Positions 1 to 10,099 of a DNA stretch of 64,000 bases are shown one piece after another. Each line of letters opens with the position of its first letter. The stretch's first letter is position 1. Under the pieces are notes generated by a model. That model worked only from the letters and a program-made list of their open reading frames with translations. It did not search any database and had not been told where the DNA came from. This DNA is from Methylotenera sp. (GTDB lineage: Bacteria > Pseudomonadota > Gammaproteobacteria > Burkholderiales > Methylophilaceae), in NCBI RefSeq assembly GCF_029945535.1, contig NZ_JAQSCU010000010.1, positions 62,001 to 126,000 on the forward strand. The letters are read 5' to 3'. The position numbers and the translations under genes are program-made.

Positions 1-1
1 T

Positions 2-1078
2 CCTAAGCCGATGATTCCGCTATTAGGTAAGCCTGTAATGGCATACCTTATAGAGCACTTAGCAAAACATAATGTTAATGAAGTCATGGTTAACGTTAGT
101 TACCTGCATGAAAAAATACAACAATACTTTGGTGATGGTCATCGATTTGGTATTGAAATTGGTTACTCTTTTGAGGGCGATATCAGTAACGGAAAGATTG
201 TTCCTAGCCCCGTTGGTTCAGCTGGCGGTATGCGCAAGATTCAAGATTTCGGTGGTTTTTTTAATGAAACTACCATTGTGATATGTGGCGATGCAATTAT
301 TGATTTAGATATCACAGCTGCAGTTGCTGAGCACCGCAGGAAGGGTGCTTTAGTGAGTTTAGTGGCAAAAGAAGTACCTATGGATAAGGTGTCAGATTAC
401 GGTATTGTGTTGACTGATGAAAATGGAAAGATTGTTTCTTTTCAAGAGAAGCCAAGTCAGACTATAGCCAAATCCAATCTCGCTAGTACAGGTATTTATA
501 TATTCGAACCTGAGGCGATTAATCTTATTCCATCAGGCAGTACCTTTGATATAGGTTCAGATTTATTTCCATTACTGGTAGACAAAGGTTTACCTTTCTA
601 TGCGATTAACCAAAATTTTAATTGGATTGATATTGGGCTAGTCACTGATTACTGGGAAGTCATGCAACAATTGATGCAGGGTGAAGTACCCTCAATGAAC
701 ATGCCAGGTAAGCAAATTAGACCAGGCGTATGGGTAGGCTTGAATGTTCGTATTGATTGGGAAAATACAAAGATTGAAGGCCCTGTGTATATAGGTTCGG
801 GCGCTCGTGTAGATAAAGGTGCTGAGATTGTTGGTCCTACTTGGATTAGCGATGGTTGCCACGTGCAGCGGGGCGGCAAAGTCGTGCGTAGCGTCTTATT
901 TGAATACACCCGTGTTGGACAAGATTTCAGCTTTGAAGAAATGATCGTCTGCGGTGAGTACTGTGTTGATAAGTACGGCAGAATGGTGCATGTAGATGAC
1001 GATAGCTGTGACTTGATTTGGTCGGATGCGCGCGAGAAAGTCATTTATCCAATGGATTATGCGCAAGCAAGGATTTAA
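2..1078 (+). CDS. Sugar nucleotidyltransferase (mannose-1-phosphate guanylyltransferase-like), 5' truncated by window edge
   Basis: Reading frame is open to the window edge; upstream in-frame codons give PKP before MIPLLGKPVMAYLIEHL, typical of an NTP_transferase interior; C-terminal hexapeptide-like region (VYIGSGARVDKGAEIVGPTWISDGCHV). The ATG at 11 is probably internal. Confidence 0.85.
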   Translation, partial: PKPMIPLLGKPVMAYLIEHLAKHNVNEVMVNVSYLHEKIQQYFGDGHRFGIEIGYSFEGDISNGKIVPSPVGSAGGMRKIQDFGGFFNETTIVICGDAIIDLDITAAVAEHRRKGALVSLVAKEVPMDKVSDYGIVLTDENGKIVSFQEKPSQTIAKSNLASTGIYIFEPEAINLIPSGSTFDIGSDLFPLLVDKGLPFYAINQNFNWIDIGLVTDYWEVMQQLMQGEVPSMNMPGKQIRPGVWVGLNVRIDWENTKIEGPVYIGSGARVDKGAEIVGPTWISDGCHVQRGGKVVRSVLFEYTRVGQDFSFEEMIVCGEYCVDKYGRMVHVDDDSCDLIWSDAREKVIYPMDYAQARI

Positions 1079-1180
1079 CTCTAGGTTGTAAATGCTCGAG
1101 TGAAAGCATGCCATTGCTTTGTGACAAAAATGTCACAAATATGAAATCTTACTGAAAACAAGAATGACTAAAATTGCCAC

Positions 1181-1645
1181 GTGAAATTCACTATGTGCAA
1201 ATATATGTCAAATTTAAATGTTTTTAAGCTTCGCCAGCAATCTAAAGCTCAAGGTTTTACACTGCTTGAATTGTTAGTCGTGATGGTCATCATTGGCTTG
1301 CTTGCTGGTTACGTTGGCCCAAAGTATTTTGAACAAATTGGTAAGTCTGAAACTAAAACCGCACGTGCGCAAATCGACTCACTCGGTAAGGCTTTAGATC
1401 AATATCGTATTGATGTTGGGCAGTATCCTAGTTCTGAGCAGGGCTTAGCTGCGTTAAATAAAAACGTTGCAAATGACGCAAAATGGTCTGGTCCGTATCT
1501 TAAGAAGGATGTCCCGAATGACCCGTGGAATAAGCCTTACCTCTATAAGGCACCAGGTGAGCATGGAGATTTTGACTTATATTCTTTAGGTAAAGATGCG
1601 CAGCAGGGCGGAACTAAAGAATCAGAAGACGTCGTTAGCTGGTAA
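1181..1645 (+). CDS. gspG: Type II secretion major pseudopilin GspG
   Basis: Prepilin motif QG|FTLLELLVVMVIIGLLAGYVGPKYF and GspG C-terminal pattern (YPSSEQGL, GPYLKKDVPNDPWNKPYLY). Exact start uncertain (1181, 1193 or 1205). Confidence 0.93.
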   Translation: MKFTMCKYMSNLNVFKLRQQSKAQGFTLLELLVVMVIIGLLAGYVGPKYFEQIGKSETKTARAQIDSLGKALDQYRIDVGQYPSSEQGLAALNKNVANDAKWSGPYLKKDVPNDPWNKPYLYKAPGEHGDFDLYSLGKDAQQGGTKESEDVVSW

Positions 1646-1659
1646 CTTAGTTCAACTCG

Positions 1660-2841
1660 ATGGAATTTCAAGTTAAAGCCGTTCGTGGAAAAGAAATGGT
1701 GCTGTTAAGCATTTCGGCTGCCCATGCCCAAGACGCACTTGCACAAGTGCAGTCGCGAGGATTCACACCAATTACTGCAAAGTCTACAAGTTCCGCACTA
1801 AGTAATCGTCAAAACAAAAAATTCCCCTTAGCTTTATTTAGCCAAGAGCTGCTTGCCTTATTAGAGGCCGGGTTAAATCTTGTCGAAGCCATTGAAACGC
1901 TTGCTGAAAAAGAGCAAGGCAATCAAATAAAACATACGCTAGATGCCTTGTTGCAGGCTTTATATCAAGGGCAGACATTTTCATCAGCATTAGAACAGCA
2001 ACCATTGATTTTTCCAGTTTTATACATTGCTACAGTTCGCGCCAGCGAGAAAACTGGTGATTTGCCAGAGGCTTTAAGTCGCTATGTGAGCTATGAGCAG
2101 CAGCTGGGTTTGGTAAAGAAGAAAATAGTATCTTCTTCAATCTATCCAATTTTGTTAATGGCAGTTGGTGGCTTGGTGATTCTGTTTCTACTCGGCTTTG
2201 TTGTGCCTAAATTTAGTCGAATTTATGAAGGTACTGGCGGAAATCTACCATTTTTGTCACAGGTATTATTAGCCTGGGGGCTTTTTTTGGAAAGCCACGG
2301 TAAAGAGTTGCTCATATTTGTAGTGTTGTTTATTGCAGGTTTGGTCTTTGGTTTATCACAAGCTTCAGTGCGTAAATCAATCATACAACTTATCTGGAAA
2401 GTACCAGCGCTGGGCAAGCGATTACGTATTTTTCAATTAGCACGATTTTATCGAACTTTAGGCATGCTGCTTAAGGGTGGCACATCGATTATCGTCGCTT
2501 TGGATTCTGTTGCAGGTTTATTGGATGTGGTGCTTCAGGCGAAAATGAAGCAAGCATCTGCTGCAATACAAGAAGGGCAGACTATTTCAGTGGCGATGGA
2601 GCAAGCTGGCTTAACAACGCCGATTGCACTACGTATGCTACGTGTAGGCGAACGTGGCGGAAGAATAGGCGACATGATGGAGCGTATTGCCTCATTTTAT
2701 GATGAAGAGCTAGCACGCTGGATTGATTGGTTTACCAAGCTATTTGAACCCATATTGATGTTGCTAATAGGGCTGGTAATCGGCGTTGTTGTTTTACTTC
2801 TTTACATGCCAATTTTTGAGCTAGCAGGAAACATTCAATGA
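1660..2841 (+). CDS. gspF: Type II secretion inner-membrane protein GspF
   Basis: Full-length GspF/PilC-like protein with duplicated T2SSF domain and C-terminal FEPILMLLIGLVIGVVVLLLYMPIFELAGNIQ. Confidence 0.93.
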   Translation: MEFQVKAVRGKEMVLLSISAAHAQDALAQVQSRGFTPITAKSTSSALSNRQNKKFPLALFSQELLALLEAGLNLVEAIETLAEKEQGNQIKHTLDALLQALYQGQTFSSALEQQPLIFPVLYIATVRASEKTGDLPEALSRYVSYEQQLGLVKKKIVSSSIYPILLMAVGGLVILFLLGFVVPKFSRIYEGTGGNLPFLSQVLLAWGLFLESHGKELLIFVVLFIAGLVFGLSQASVRKSIIQLIWKVPALGKRLRIFQLARFYRTLGMLLKGGTSIIVALDSVAGLLDVVLQAKMKQASAAIQEGQTISVAMEQAGLTTPIALRMLRVGERGGRIGDMMERIASFYDEELARWIDWFTKLFEPILMLLIGLVIGVVVLLLYMPIFELAGNIQ

Positions 2842-4586
2842 ATGCGATTTTACAAAAATCCGTCAATACGATTGATATTGATGAGATGACCGAGCTTAAA
2901 AATCCTATCGTCATTCATGTGGAGCAGATTAGGCAGGCTAAATCACAAGCGAGCATCCAGCAACGCCGAATCGTTGAGATATTAGAAGACCTTACTCAAT
3001 ACAATCAAGAAGACTTTTTGCAAGCGCTAAGTCAAACGCTGCATTTTGACGCGATTAGCATGAAAGAGCTTCATAGCTTGACCGCAGCTTTTGAAATCAT
3101 CCCATTTTCGAAGGCGCAGCAGAAAGAGTGTCTAGCTTTTATATCAGATGAAAACACGCCAAATTATAAGCTGATATTAGTGTTTGCGGATCCGTTTAAT
3201 GAAAGCTTACAAGAGTGGGCGTTAGAAAATATTAAACAAGCCTTTACGTGGCGTTTAGCGCATCGCAACGATATTGCAGCATTTTTAGCGCGTCATGAGG
3301 AAACCATGCGCGCGATGGATGGTATACATGGCGAAGAGAATCACCCTATAGCGGAAGCAGACGAGGCCGTTGCCAATTTATCATTAAAGTCGATTAATGA
3401 AGATTCCAACCCAATAATTAAGCTGATTAACTCGACGCTTTACGATGCGTTAAAAATCGGCGCTAGTGATATTCATCTAGAGTGTTCTAGTTCAGGTTTA
3501 TCTATTAAATACCGCATTGATGGCGTAATGAACGGCGTCGGTGGTATGCAAGGTATGGATAATGCAGACCAGGCAATTTCACGCGTTAAGGTGATGGCAC
3601 AGCTTGATATTGCTGAACGACGCACGCCACAAGATGGGCGTTTTAAAGTGATCGTTCAAGGCCGTGATGTCGATTTTCGAGTTTCTATCATGCCTAGTGT
3701 GTTTGGCGAAGATGCGGTTTTACGTGTACTTGATAGAAAAGCGCTTTCAGAAGAAGCACAAGGGCTAAGCTTACATGTCTTAGGCTTTGATGAAAAAATA
3801 ATCACACAATTCCGTCGCTTAGCGCTTGAGCCTTATGGCATGGTATTAGTCACAGGGCCTACTGGTAGCGGAAAGACCACTTCACTCTATGCGGCAATCT
3901 CAGAGGTGAATACTGGGCACGATAAAATCATTACGATTGAAGACCCCGTAGAGTATCAATTGCCTGGTGTGTTGCAAATTCCGGTCAATGAGAAAAAAGG
4001 CCTCACTTTTGCAAAAGGCTTACGCTCAATTTTACGGCATGACCCTGACAAAATTATGGTCGGTGAGATTCGAGACTCTGAAACCGCACAAATTGCCGTT
4101 CAAGCTGCACTCACAGGGCATTTGGTGTTCACCACGGTTCACGCTAATAACGTATTAGACGTGATTGGCCGCTTCATGCACATGGGCGTCGACCCCTATA
4201 ACTTTGTTTCTGCGATGAACGGCATTATGGCACAACGCCTCATACGCTCTATTTGCCCCCACTGCGCTGAAGACTACCAACCGGATAACCAATTGTTAGC
4301 TGATTCAGGCATTAGCCAAGAAATGGCAATTGGTATGAAGTTTAAAGAAGCTAAAGGCTGCGGGCATTGCAGAGGCACAGGCTATCGCGGTCGAAAAGCC
4401 GTTGCAGAGTTACTAATACTTAATGATGAGTTACGAGAAATGATTGTTGCACGAGAACCAATACGCAAGTTAAAAGAAGCCGCAAAAAGAAGTGGAATGC
4501 GCACAATAAGAGAAGCTGCTCTTGAAGCGGTAGGCAATGGATTAACCACTTTACAGGAGATCAATCGTGTCACTTTTGTTGGTTAA
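2838..4586 (+). CDS. gspE: Type II secretion ATPase GspE
   Basis: Walker A GPTGSGKTTSLYA, ITIEDPVEYQLPG, LRSILRHDPDKIMVGEIRD, CPHC...CGHC zinc motif; starts 4 bp inside gspF. Confidence 0.95.
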   Translation: MNAILQKSVNTIDIDEMTELKNPIVIHVEQIRQAKSQASIQQRRIVEILEDLTQYNQEDFLQALSQTLHFDAISMKELHSLTAAFEIIPFSKAQQKECLAFISDENTPNYKLILVFADPFNESLQEWALENIKQAFTWRLAHRNDIAAFLARHEETMRAMDGIHGEENHPIAEADEAVANLSLKSINEDSNPIIKLINSTLYDALKIGASDIHLECSSSGLSIKYRIDGVMNGVGGMQGMDNADQAISRVKVMAQLDIAERRTPQDGRFKVIVQGRDVDFRVSIMPSVFGEDAVLRVLDRKALSEEAQGLSLHVLGFDEKIITQFRRLALEPYGMVLVTGPTGSGKTTSLYAAISEVNTGHDKIITIEDPVEYQLPGVLQIPVNEKKGLTFAKGLRSILRHDPDKIMVGEIRDSETAQIAVQAALTGHLVFTTVHANNVLDVIGRFMHMGVDPYNFVSAMNGIMAQRLIRSICPHCAEDYQPDNQLLADSGISQEMAIGMKFKEAKGCGHCRGTGYRGRKAVAELLILNDELREMIVAREPIRKLKEAAKRSGMRTIREAALEAVGNGLTTLQEINRVTFVG

Positions 4587-5409
4587 CCAGGTGTTGGCCG
4601 TGCTAGGAACAGACAGCGTTGCTGTTGTGAGGCGAACGCTAGGGTTACGTCGACGCATTGTTGATCAAAAACAAGTGCATTTCCCAAAGCAAATAGATAA
4701 TTCAAATGCTGAAGTAGTGATTTGGCAGCCCGCGATTAATCAACTTGATATTTTGATTAATACTATGAAAGTAAAGCCAAAGTCTAAGCTCGACATTACG
4801 CTGGCAAGTGAGTTTGTGCGATATTTGGCGCTTCCTCCACAGCCGTTATACATGAATACAGCTGAGAAAATAGCCTATGCGACTGCAGCCTATCGAGAAA
4901 TTTACGGTTCAGTGGTGGATGAGTGGGAGGTAAGGCTACAAGACACAGCTATGCATGACACAACAATTGTCGCAGCCATCGATAAGCGACTACTAGAAAC
5001 ACTCAATCAAGTTGCACTTAAATACCAGCTTAAACTCATCACTGTAAAACCTTATCTGATGAGTGCATTTAACAAGTTAACCAAACAAATCGGCCGTAGT
5101 AGTGGATACCTAGTCATTGTTGAATTTAAGCGATTGTTGTTGATTAACTTACAGCAAGGCAAATGTGTGAATGTCCGTATGTTTAACTTGGGCAGTGATT
5201 GGCAAGCTGAGTTGAAAAGTTTGATGGTTCGTGAGTCCGTACTCAGTGAAAGCAACACAAGTGACAACAAAAGTAGAGAGATTCTAGTTTATGCACCAGT
5301 TCAGAAAAACATTGTAATTAATAGCATCGACGGTTGGCAGCTAAAGCGTATCAACACCTTGAATAAATTAAGTAATTATCACTTTGCAATGCTTGAGGCT
5401 GCACTGTGA
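4567..5409 (+). CDS. PilM/GspL-like cytoplasmic assembly protein (divergent)
   Basis: Position between gspE and a PilN-like gene, overlapping gspE by 20 bp; no strong motif; assigned mainly by synteny. Confidence 0.5.
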   Translation: MSLLLVNQVLAVLGTDSVAVVRRTLGLRRRIVDQKQVHFPKQIDNSNAEVVIWQPAINQLDILINTMKVKPKSKLDITLASEFVRYLALPPQPLYMNTAEKIAYATAAYREIYGSVVDEWEVRLQDTAMHDTTIVAAIDKRLLETLNQVALKYQLKLITVKPYLMSAFNKLTKQIGRSSGYLVIVEFKRLLLINLQQGKCVNVRMFNLGSDWQAELKSLMVRESVLSESNTSDNKSREILVYAPVQKNIVINSIDGWQLKRINTLNKLSNYHFAMLEAAL

Positions 5410-5945
5410 GATTGCAGTTAGACTTTATTAATCAATCGACTTTCTCAATATCAAGCTGGAGCTTGGCCGGGCTAGCTGTTTTATTGACTAGTGTAGTGAT
5501 GGCTATTCTTACTTGGCAACTTTATGAAGGTAGAGTGCTTGAGCAGAGTGCAGTTGCATTTAAAGTAAGCCAAATGAGTCGCCAGATTGCTCATGAGAAA
5601 CCACAGATCCAAATGGTTAAGTCAGAAATATCCTCAGAGCAGATGCAACAGATTCAGGTGACGATTGGGGCGCTGATTATTCCGTGGGGTGAGCTTTTAC
5701 AGGGCATTGAGAAGTCTGATATGCAGGATATTGCCTTGCTTAGTTTAGAACCAAACAGCAAAAAACAACTAGTTAGCATTGTAGGGGAGGCTAAGAATTT
5801 GCAAGTGGCATTGGACTATATCCAGAAGTTAGAAGCGCAACCCATGCTAGATAAGGTCTACCTGCAAAAATACAATATTGATGAGGCTCATCCATTTAAA
5901 CCAGTGAAGTTCACATTATCGGCACAGTGGCTGTTGTCAGAGTAA
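5406..5945 (+). CDS. PilN-like T2SS/T4P assembly protein
   Basis: Single N-terminal TM, coiled-coil, then small alpha/beta domain; start overlaps the upstream stop. Confidence 0.55.
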   Translation: MRLQLDFINQSTFSISSWSLAGLAVLLTSVVMAILTWQLYEGRVLEQSAVAFKVSQMSRQIAHEKPQIQMVKSEISSEQMQQIQVTIGALIIPWGELLQGIEKSDMQDIALLSLEPNSKKQLVSIVGEAKNLQVALDYIQKLEAQPMLDKVYLQKYNIDEAHPFKPVKFTLSAQWLLSE

Positions 5946-5948
5946 TAA

Positions 5949-6521
5949 ATGATGAGAAAACTGGATATATATTATTTTTACTGGTTGTTGGGCAGAGCTG
6001 TTAGAGCACTTGGCTTATGGGGCTTGGTCGGGGCTGGAGTATTGCTTGGCTGCATCATATTTTATATAGTGAAAATAGATACGCTAGAGCAGCAAATTAA
6101 ATCAACTCAATATGAATTGAGTCATACAAAGAAAAATGTAACGAATATAGCTCGCCCGCAAGCATTGCCTTTGCAGACAACTACGCAAGATATAAACGAG
6201 TTTTACAAGAGGTTTCCTGTAGGAGCTAGCTTACCTAAGTGGTTGAACTTGATTGATGAGATCGCAATTAAACAGCATTTAATTTTAAATCGAGGCGATT
6301 ATAAATTTTCGCAGACCAAACAGGGACAGTTGTTACGCTACGAAATAGTCATACCAGTTATGGGGAAATATACGCAAGTCCATCAATTTATTGCGGATGT
6401 CTTACACGCATTACCTGCATTAGCATTAAGTGATCTACAAATTAAACGAGAAAACTCTTTATCACCGACAGTTGAAGCGCGGTTAGTGTTCGTACTGTTT
6501 TTAAAAGGTGATGCATGGTAA
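5949..6521 (+). CDS. PilO/GspM-like T2SS/T4P assembly protein
   Basis: N-terminal TM, coiled-coil, PilO-like C-terminal region; operon position. Confidence 0.55.
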   Translation: MMRKLDIYYFYWLLGRAVRALGLWGLVGAGVLLGCIIFYIVKIDTLEQQIKSTQYELSHTKKNVTNIARPQALPLQTTTQDINEFYKRFPVGASLPKWLNLIDEIAIKQHLILNRGDYKFSQTKQGQLLRYEIVIPVMGKYTQVHQFIADVLHALPALALSDLQIKRENSLSPTVEARLVFVLFLKGDAW

Positions 6522-7147
6522 ATATTACTAAAGCTGAGAATAGCAAAGCAAAAACATCTAATAAATGGCTTTATATCGTGTTGTTTATTACCTTAGTTTT
6601 CACGGCGTGGACTGCGTTTAAGGGCGAAGACGCTGACAAAGAGGCCAATAATCAACTTGAAGTAAATAAGACATCAACTGATGATAATCAGACTTCAAAG
6701 CGTAAATATGGACAAACTAAACAAGATCAATCATCAGCTTCAAAGAAGATAGAAAACTCCTTAGTTAACAGCCCAATTCCTTGGCATAAATTAGAGCGTG
6801 AGCATCTAGATAATAAATCCAGCGATGTATTTAAAGTGCATTCATGGATTGTTGTGCCACCAGTGAAGAAGCTGCCACCAGTCGCACCACCAAAGCCGGA
6901 AGCTCCTCCTGTACCTTTTACTTATGTGGGTAAATTAGAAAACTCGCCAAAAGGTACGCAGATTTTCTTAATGGAAAATAACAAACTATTGTCAGTGGTG
7001 ATGGGTGAGAAAATTAACGCGCAATGGAAGCTGGACAGTGAAGATGTCAGCTCAATTCGACTCACTTTTATACCACTTGATTTAAAGCAAGTCCTATCAA
7101 AATCCGCAAGGCAGGTTGTGCCAACAGCAATAGAAGTAAATCAGTAA
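6515..7147 (+). CDS. PilP/GspC-like protein
   Basis: N-terminal TM, proline-rich linker (PPVKKLPPVAPPKPEAPPVPFTYVGKLE) then PilP/GspC HR-like domain (GTQIFLMENNKLLSVVMGEKINAQWKL); immediately upstream of secretin. Confidence 0.6.
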   Translation: MVNITKAENSKAKTSNKWLYIVLFITLVFTAWTAFKGEDADKEANNQLEVNKTSTDDNQTSKRKYGQTKQDQSSASKKIENSLVNSPIPWHKLEREHLDNKSSDVFKVHSWIVVPPVKKLPPVAPPKPEAPPVPFTYVGKLENSPKGTQIFLMENNKLLSVVMGEKINAQWKLDSEDVSSIRLTFIPLDLKQVLSKSARQVVPTAIEVNQ

Positions 7148-7159
7148 AAGGACTTATGC

Positions 7160-9172
7160 ATGCAGTTAAATAAAAGTAAATATTACTCAAATCAATTTGA
7201 TCGACACTATTTATTATTGGCGTTGCTTATATCACAGCTGAATGGCTGCGCTTTTGCACCTTGGGATAAACACAGCGATAAAAATATAACACCAGAAGCC
7301 CAAGTTGCTGAGGCAAAACAAAAAGTAGCTAAAGATCCAGATGGAACTGTTAGCCGTAAGAATTTAATTGTGACGAATGAATTAGCTGTGACTAAGCTAT
7401 TTGCAGAGGCTGAACAGGCTAGGTCAAAGGGCATGTATGAAAATGCCAATAGTATTTATGATCGTGTGCTAGAAATTCTTCCAGATAATCCTAGTGCAAT
7501 TAACGAAAAAAATAAGGTTAATCGTGAGTTAGCGCAATCAAAAAAACTGGCTAAAGCGGCTGAACTTATTGAGAGTAATAAGTTAGAAGAAGCCAAAGAT
7601 GTTATTCATGAGGTGCTTATAGAAAACCCTCTTCATGAGCAGGCGCTGAAGCTTCAGCAACAGATTAACGATAAATCAGCCCCGTTGAATTCAAAGCCAC
7701 CTCAGCTTAAGGTTGAGTTTGATAAGCCTGTGACTTTAGAGCTGCGTGATGTCAATATTAAAATTGCCTTTGAGGCACTGTCACGCGCAACAGGAGTAAA
7801 TTTCATATTAGATAAAGATATTAAACCCGACGCAAAAGCTACAATTTTTGTTAAAAAAGCGCGTATTGAGGATGCGATTGAAATGGTGTTGTCTAGCAAT
7901 GGCTTACAGAAAAAAGTGTTGTCAGAAAATACGGTTCTAGTCTTTCCTAGTAGTCCTCAAAAGTTAAAAGACTATCAGGATTTGATGATTCGTAGTTTTT
8001 ATCTAAGTAACACAACCGCCAAGCAGGTTGCGGCGCTCGTTAAGTCTATGCTTAAAACTAAAGACATATTTGTGGATGATCGTTTGAATATGATGACCAT
8101 GCGCGATACGCCAGAGGTGATTCGTATCGCAGAAAAATTAGTTGCAGCGAATGATTTAGCCGACCCTGAAGTGATGCTGGATATCGAGGTTTTTGAAGTG
8201 AATAGAAGTCGTTTGCAAGAGTTGGGCATTGAGTATCCAAGTCGAATCGGCATAAATAGCCTGATTCCAATCACTACCGTTACATCAGCCACTGGCGTTG
8301 TTGCAAGCTCCACGGTCAATACGTCTAGTCAGTTAACTTTAGAAGGTTTGCTGAATCTTAGTAAAAGTCGATTTGATGTATCACCTAACCCAGCCGTCAA
8401 TTTTAGAAAAACAACAGGTGATGTAAATGTGCTTTCAAATCCAAGAATTAGAGTGCGTAATAATGAAAAAGCCAAAATTTTAGTTGGGGATAAAGTCCCT
8501 GTCATCACCACAACCTCAACTGCCAATGTTGGTATTTCTGAAAGTGTGCAATATGTTGATGTTGGTTTAACGCTTAATGTTGAGCCAAGAATTACGCCTG
8601 ATAACTATGTGAATATTAAAATCGCGCTTGAAGTGAGCTCTCTTGGTGAAAAAACGGTGACAAGAAATGGTGCAACCGTCTACACCATAGGAACACGTAA
8701 CGCTAATACCATATTGCGTCTAAAAAATGGTGAAACTCAGGTGCTTGCTGGTTTGATATCGGACGATGAGCGTAAGAATACGAGCAAATTGCCAGGTCTT
8801 GGTGATATTCCTTTAATCGGACGTTTATTTTCAAACCAGCAGGATCAGAAAAGTAAGACTGAAATCGTTTTGGCAATTACACCTAGAATCGTTTCGAATA
8901 TAACAAGACCAAGTGCAGAAATTTCTGAATATTGGTCTGGTACAGATACGGTAATTTCAGATAAACCAATCCTTAATATGCCTGCATCTACTGAAGCTAT
9001 GACTCCAGAAGAGAGAGCCAAAGAAAGACTTCGCTTAAGGCGCGAAGGTAATAATCCTGTTGAACAGCCTGCTCCGACCCTAGAGGCACCAGCTCCAGAA
9101 ACTACAGAGCAATCGCAGCCAGAGACTCCACCTAGCGTCAATCCAGAAGGCACAGAAGTTGTTCCACACTAG
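7160..9172 (+). CDS. gspD: Secretin GspD with N-terminal TPR-like region
   Basis: Lipobox-like QLNGCAF, TPR-like repeats, STN/N-domains (VTLELRDVNIKIAFEALSRATGVNFILDKDI), secretin core (VLSNPRIRVRNNEKAKILVGDKVPVITTT, VGLTLNVEPRITPDNYVNIKI, LPGLGDIPLIGRLFSNQ). Confidence 0.93.
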   Translation: MQLNKSKYYSNQFDRHYLLLALLISQLNGCAFAPWDKHSDKNITPEAQVAEAKQKVAKDPDGTVSRKNLIVTNELAVTKLFAEAEQARSKGMYENANSIYDRVLEILPDNPSAINEKNKVNRELAQSKKLAKAAELIESNKLEEAKDVIHEVLIENPLHEQALKLQQQINDKSAPLNSKPPQLKVEFDKPVTLELRDVNIKIAFEALSRATGVNFILDKDIKPDAKATIFVKKARIEDAIEMVLSSNGLQKKVLSENTVLVFPSSPQKLKDYQDLMIRSFYLSNTTAKQVAALVKSMLKTKDIFVDDRLNMMTMRDTPEVIRIAEKLVAANDLADPEVMLDIEVFEVNRSRLQELGIEYPSRIGINSLIPITTVTSATGVVASSTVNTSSQLTLEGLLNLSKSRFDVSPNPAVNFRKTTGDVNVLSNPRIRVRNNEKAKILVGDKVPVITTTSTANVGISESVQYVDVGLTLNVEPRITPDNYVNIKIALEVSSLGEKTVTRNGATVYTIGTRNANTILRLKNGETQVLAGLISDDERKNTSKLPGLGDIPLIGRLFSNQQDQKSKTEIVLAITPRIVSNITRPSAEISEYWSGTDTVISDKPILNMPASTEAMTPEERAKERLRLRREGNNPVEQPAPTLEAPAPETTEQSQPETPPSVNPEGTEVVPH

Positions 9173-9187
9173 TGATAGCTTATTTCT

Positions 9188-9682
9188 ATGAAAAATAGCG
9201 GATTTACATTGATAGAGTTGGTGGTGACGGTTGCAATCGTAGCAATTTTAGCGACGGTAGCTCTACCAATGTTGCAGTTGAGCGTACAGCGCGTTAAAGA
9301 GAATGAGTTGCGCGCTAATTTACGGCAAATTCGTGAGGCGATAGATGCATACAAAAAGGTGGCCGATATTGAGAATGGCCCAATTAAAAAGACGATAAGC
9401 CAATCTGGGTATCCGCCTAGCTTAGATGTGTTAGTCAATGGGGTGGTGGATGAAAAAGACCCCAATAAACATAAAATAAGATTTCTACGTAGCATTCCGC
9501 TCGACCCTATGCAGTCGGTCGATCAGGCCAGTAGTCAATCTGGCAATGACTTATTAAATAACTGGGGCTTGCGTAGTTATAAAAGTGAGGCTAACAGCCC
9601 CGCTGAAGGTGATGATGTTTATGATGTGTACTCTCGGAGTAAACAAATTGGTATTAACGGCGTTCCTTATAATCAATGGTAA
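9188..9682 (+). CDS. Pseudopilin (GspG/GspH-like)
   Basis: SG|FTLIELVVTVAIVAILATVALP prepilin motif with Glu5. Confidence 0.85.
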   Translation: MKNSGFTLIELVVTVAIVAILATVALPMLQLSVQRVKENELRANLRQIREAIDAYKKVADIENGPIKKTISQSGYPPSLDVLVNGVVDEKDPNKHKIRFLRSIPLDPMQSVDQASSQSGNDLLNNWGLRSYKSEANSPAEGDDVYDVYSRSKQIGINGVPYNQW

Positions 9683-9688
9683 AGCCGT

Positions 9689-10099
9689 ATGAAGCAGATT
9701 AATCACCAATACATAAACGGCTTTTATAATAAGAGTAATGGCTTTACTTTAGTTGAGCTTTTAGTTGTATTGTCAATATTAGCGCTATTGCTGACACTTG
9801 CTGTACCAAAATATTTTACTAGCATAGAGAAGGCAAAGGATGCCACGTTAAAGCAAGACCTTAATACTTTGCGTGAAAGTCTAGATAAGTATTATGCTGA
9901 TAATGGTCAGTATCCTAGAACCTTAGATGATTTAGTCGAGCGTAAATACATTCGTAAGCTGCCTGTTGATCCAATCACCGAAAAAAATAATACTTGGATA
10001 TTTACGCCGCCAGAGCCGCCTTTAGAAGGAGATATTTACGATATCCATAGTGGTTCAAAAGGTGTGGCAAAAGATGGTACTCGCTATGAGGACTGGTAA
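9689..10099 (+). CDS. Pseudopilin (GspG-like)
   Basis: NG|FTLVELLVVLSILALLLTLAVPKYF; GspG-like C-terminal region. Confidence 0.85.
   Translation: MKQINHQYINGFYNKSNGFTLVELLVVLSILALLLTLAVPKYFTSIEKAKDATLKQDLNTLRESLDKYYADNGQYPRTLDDLVERKYIRKLPVDPITEKNNTWIFTPPEPPLEGDIYDIHSGSKGVAKDGTRYEDW

Noticed and set aside
649-1044. Antisense ORF in the nucleotidyltransferase gene
   Set aside because: Fully inside a well-supported CDS on the other strand; no recognizable motifs.
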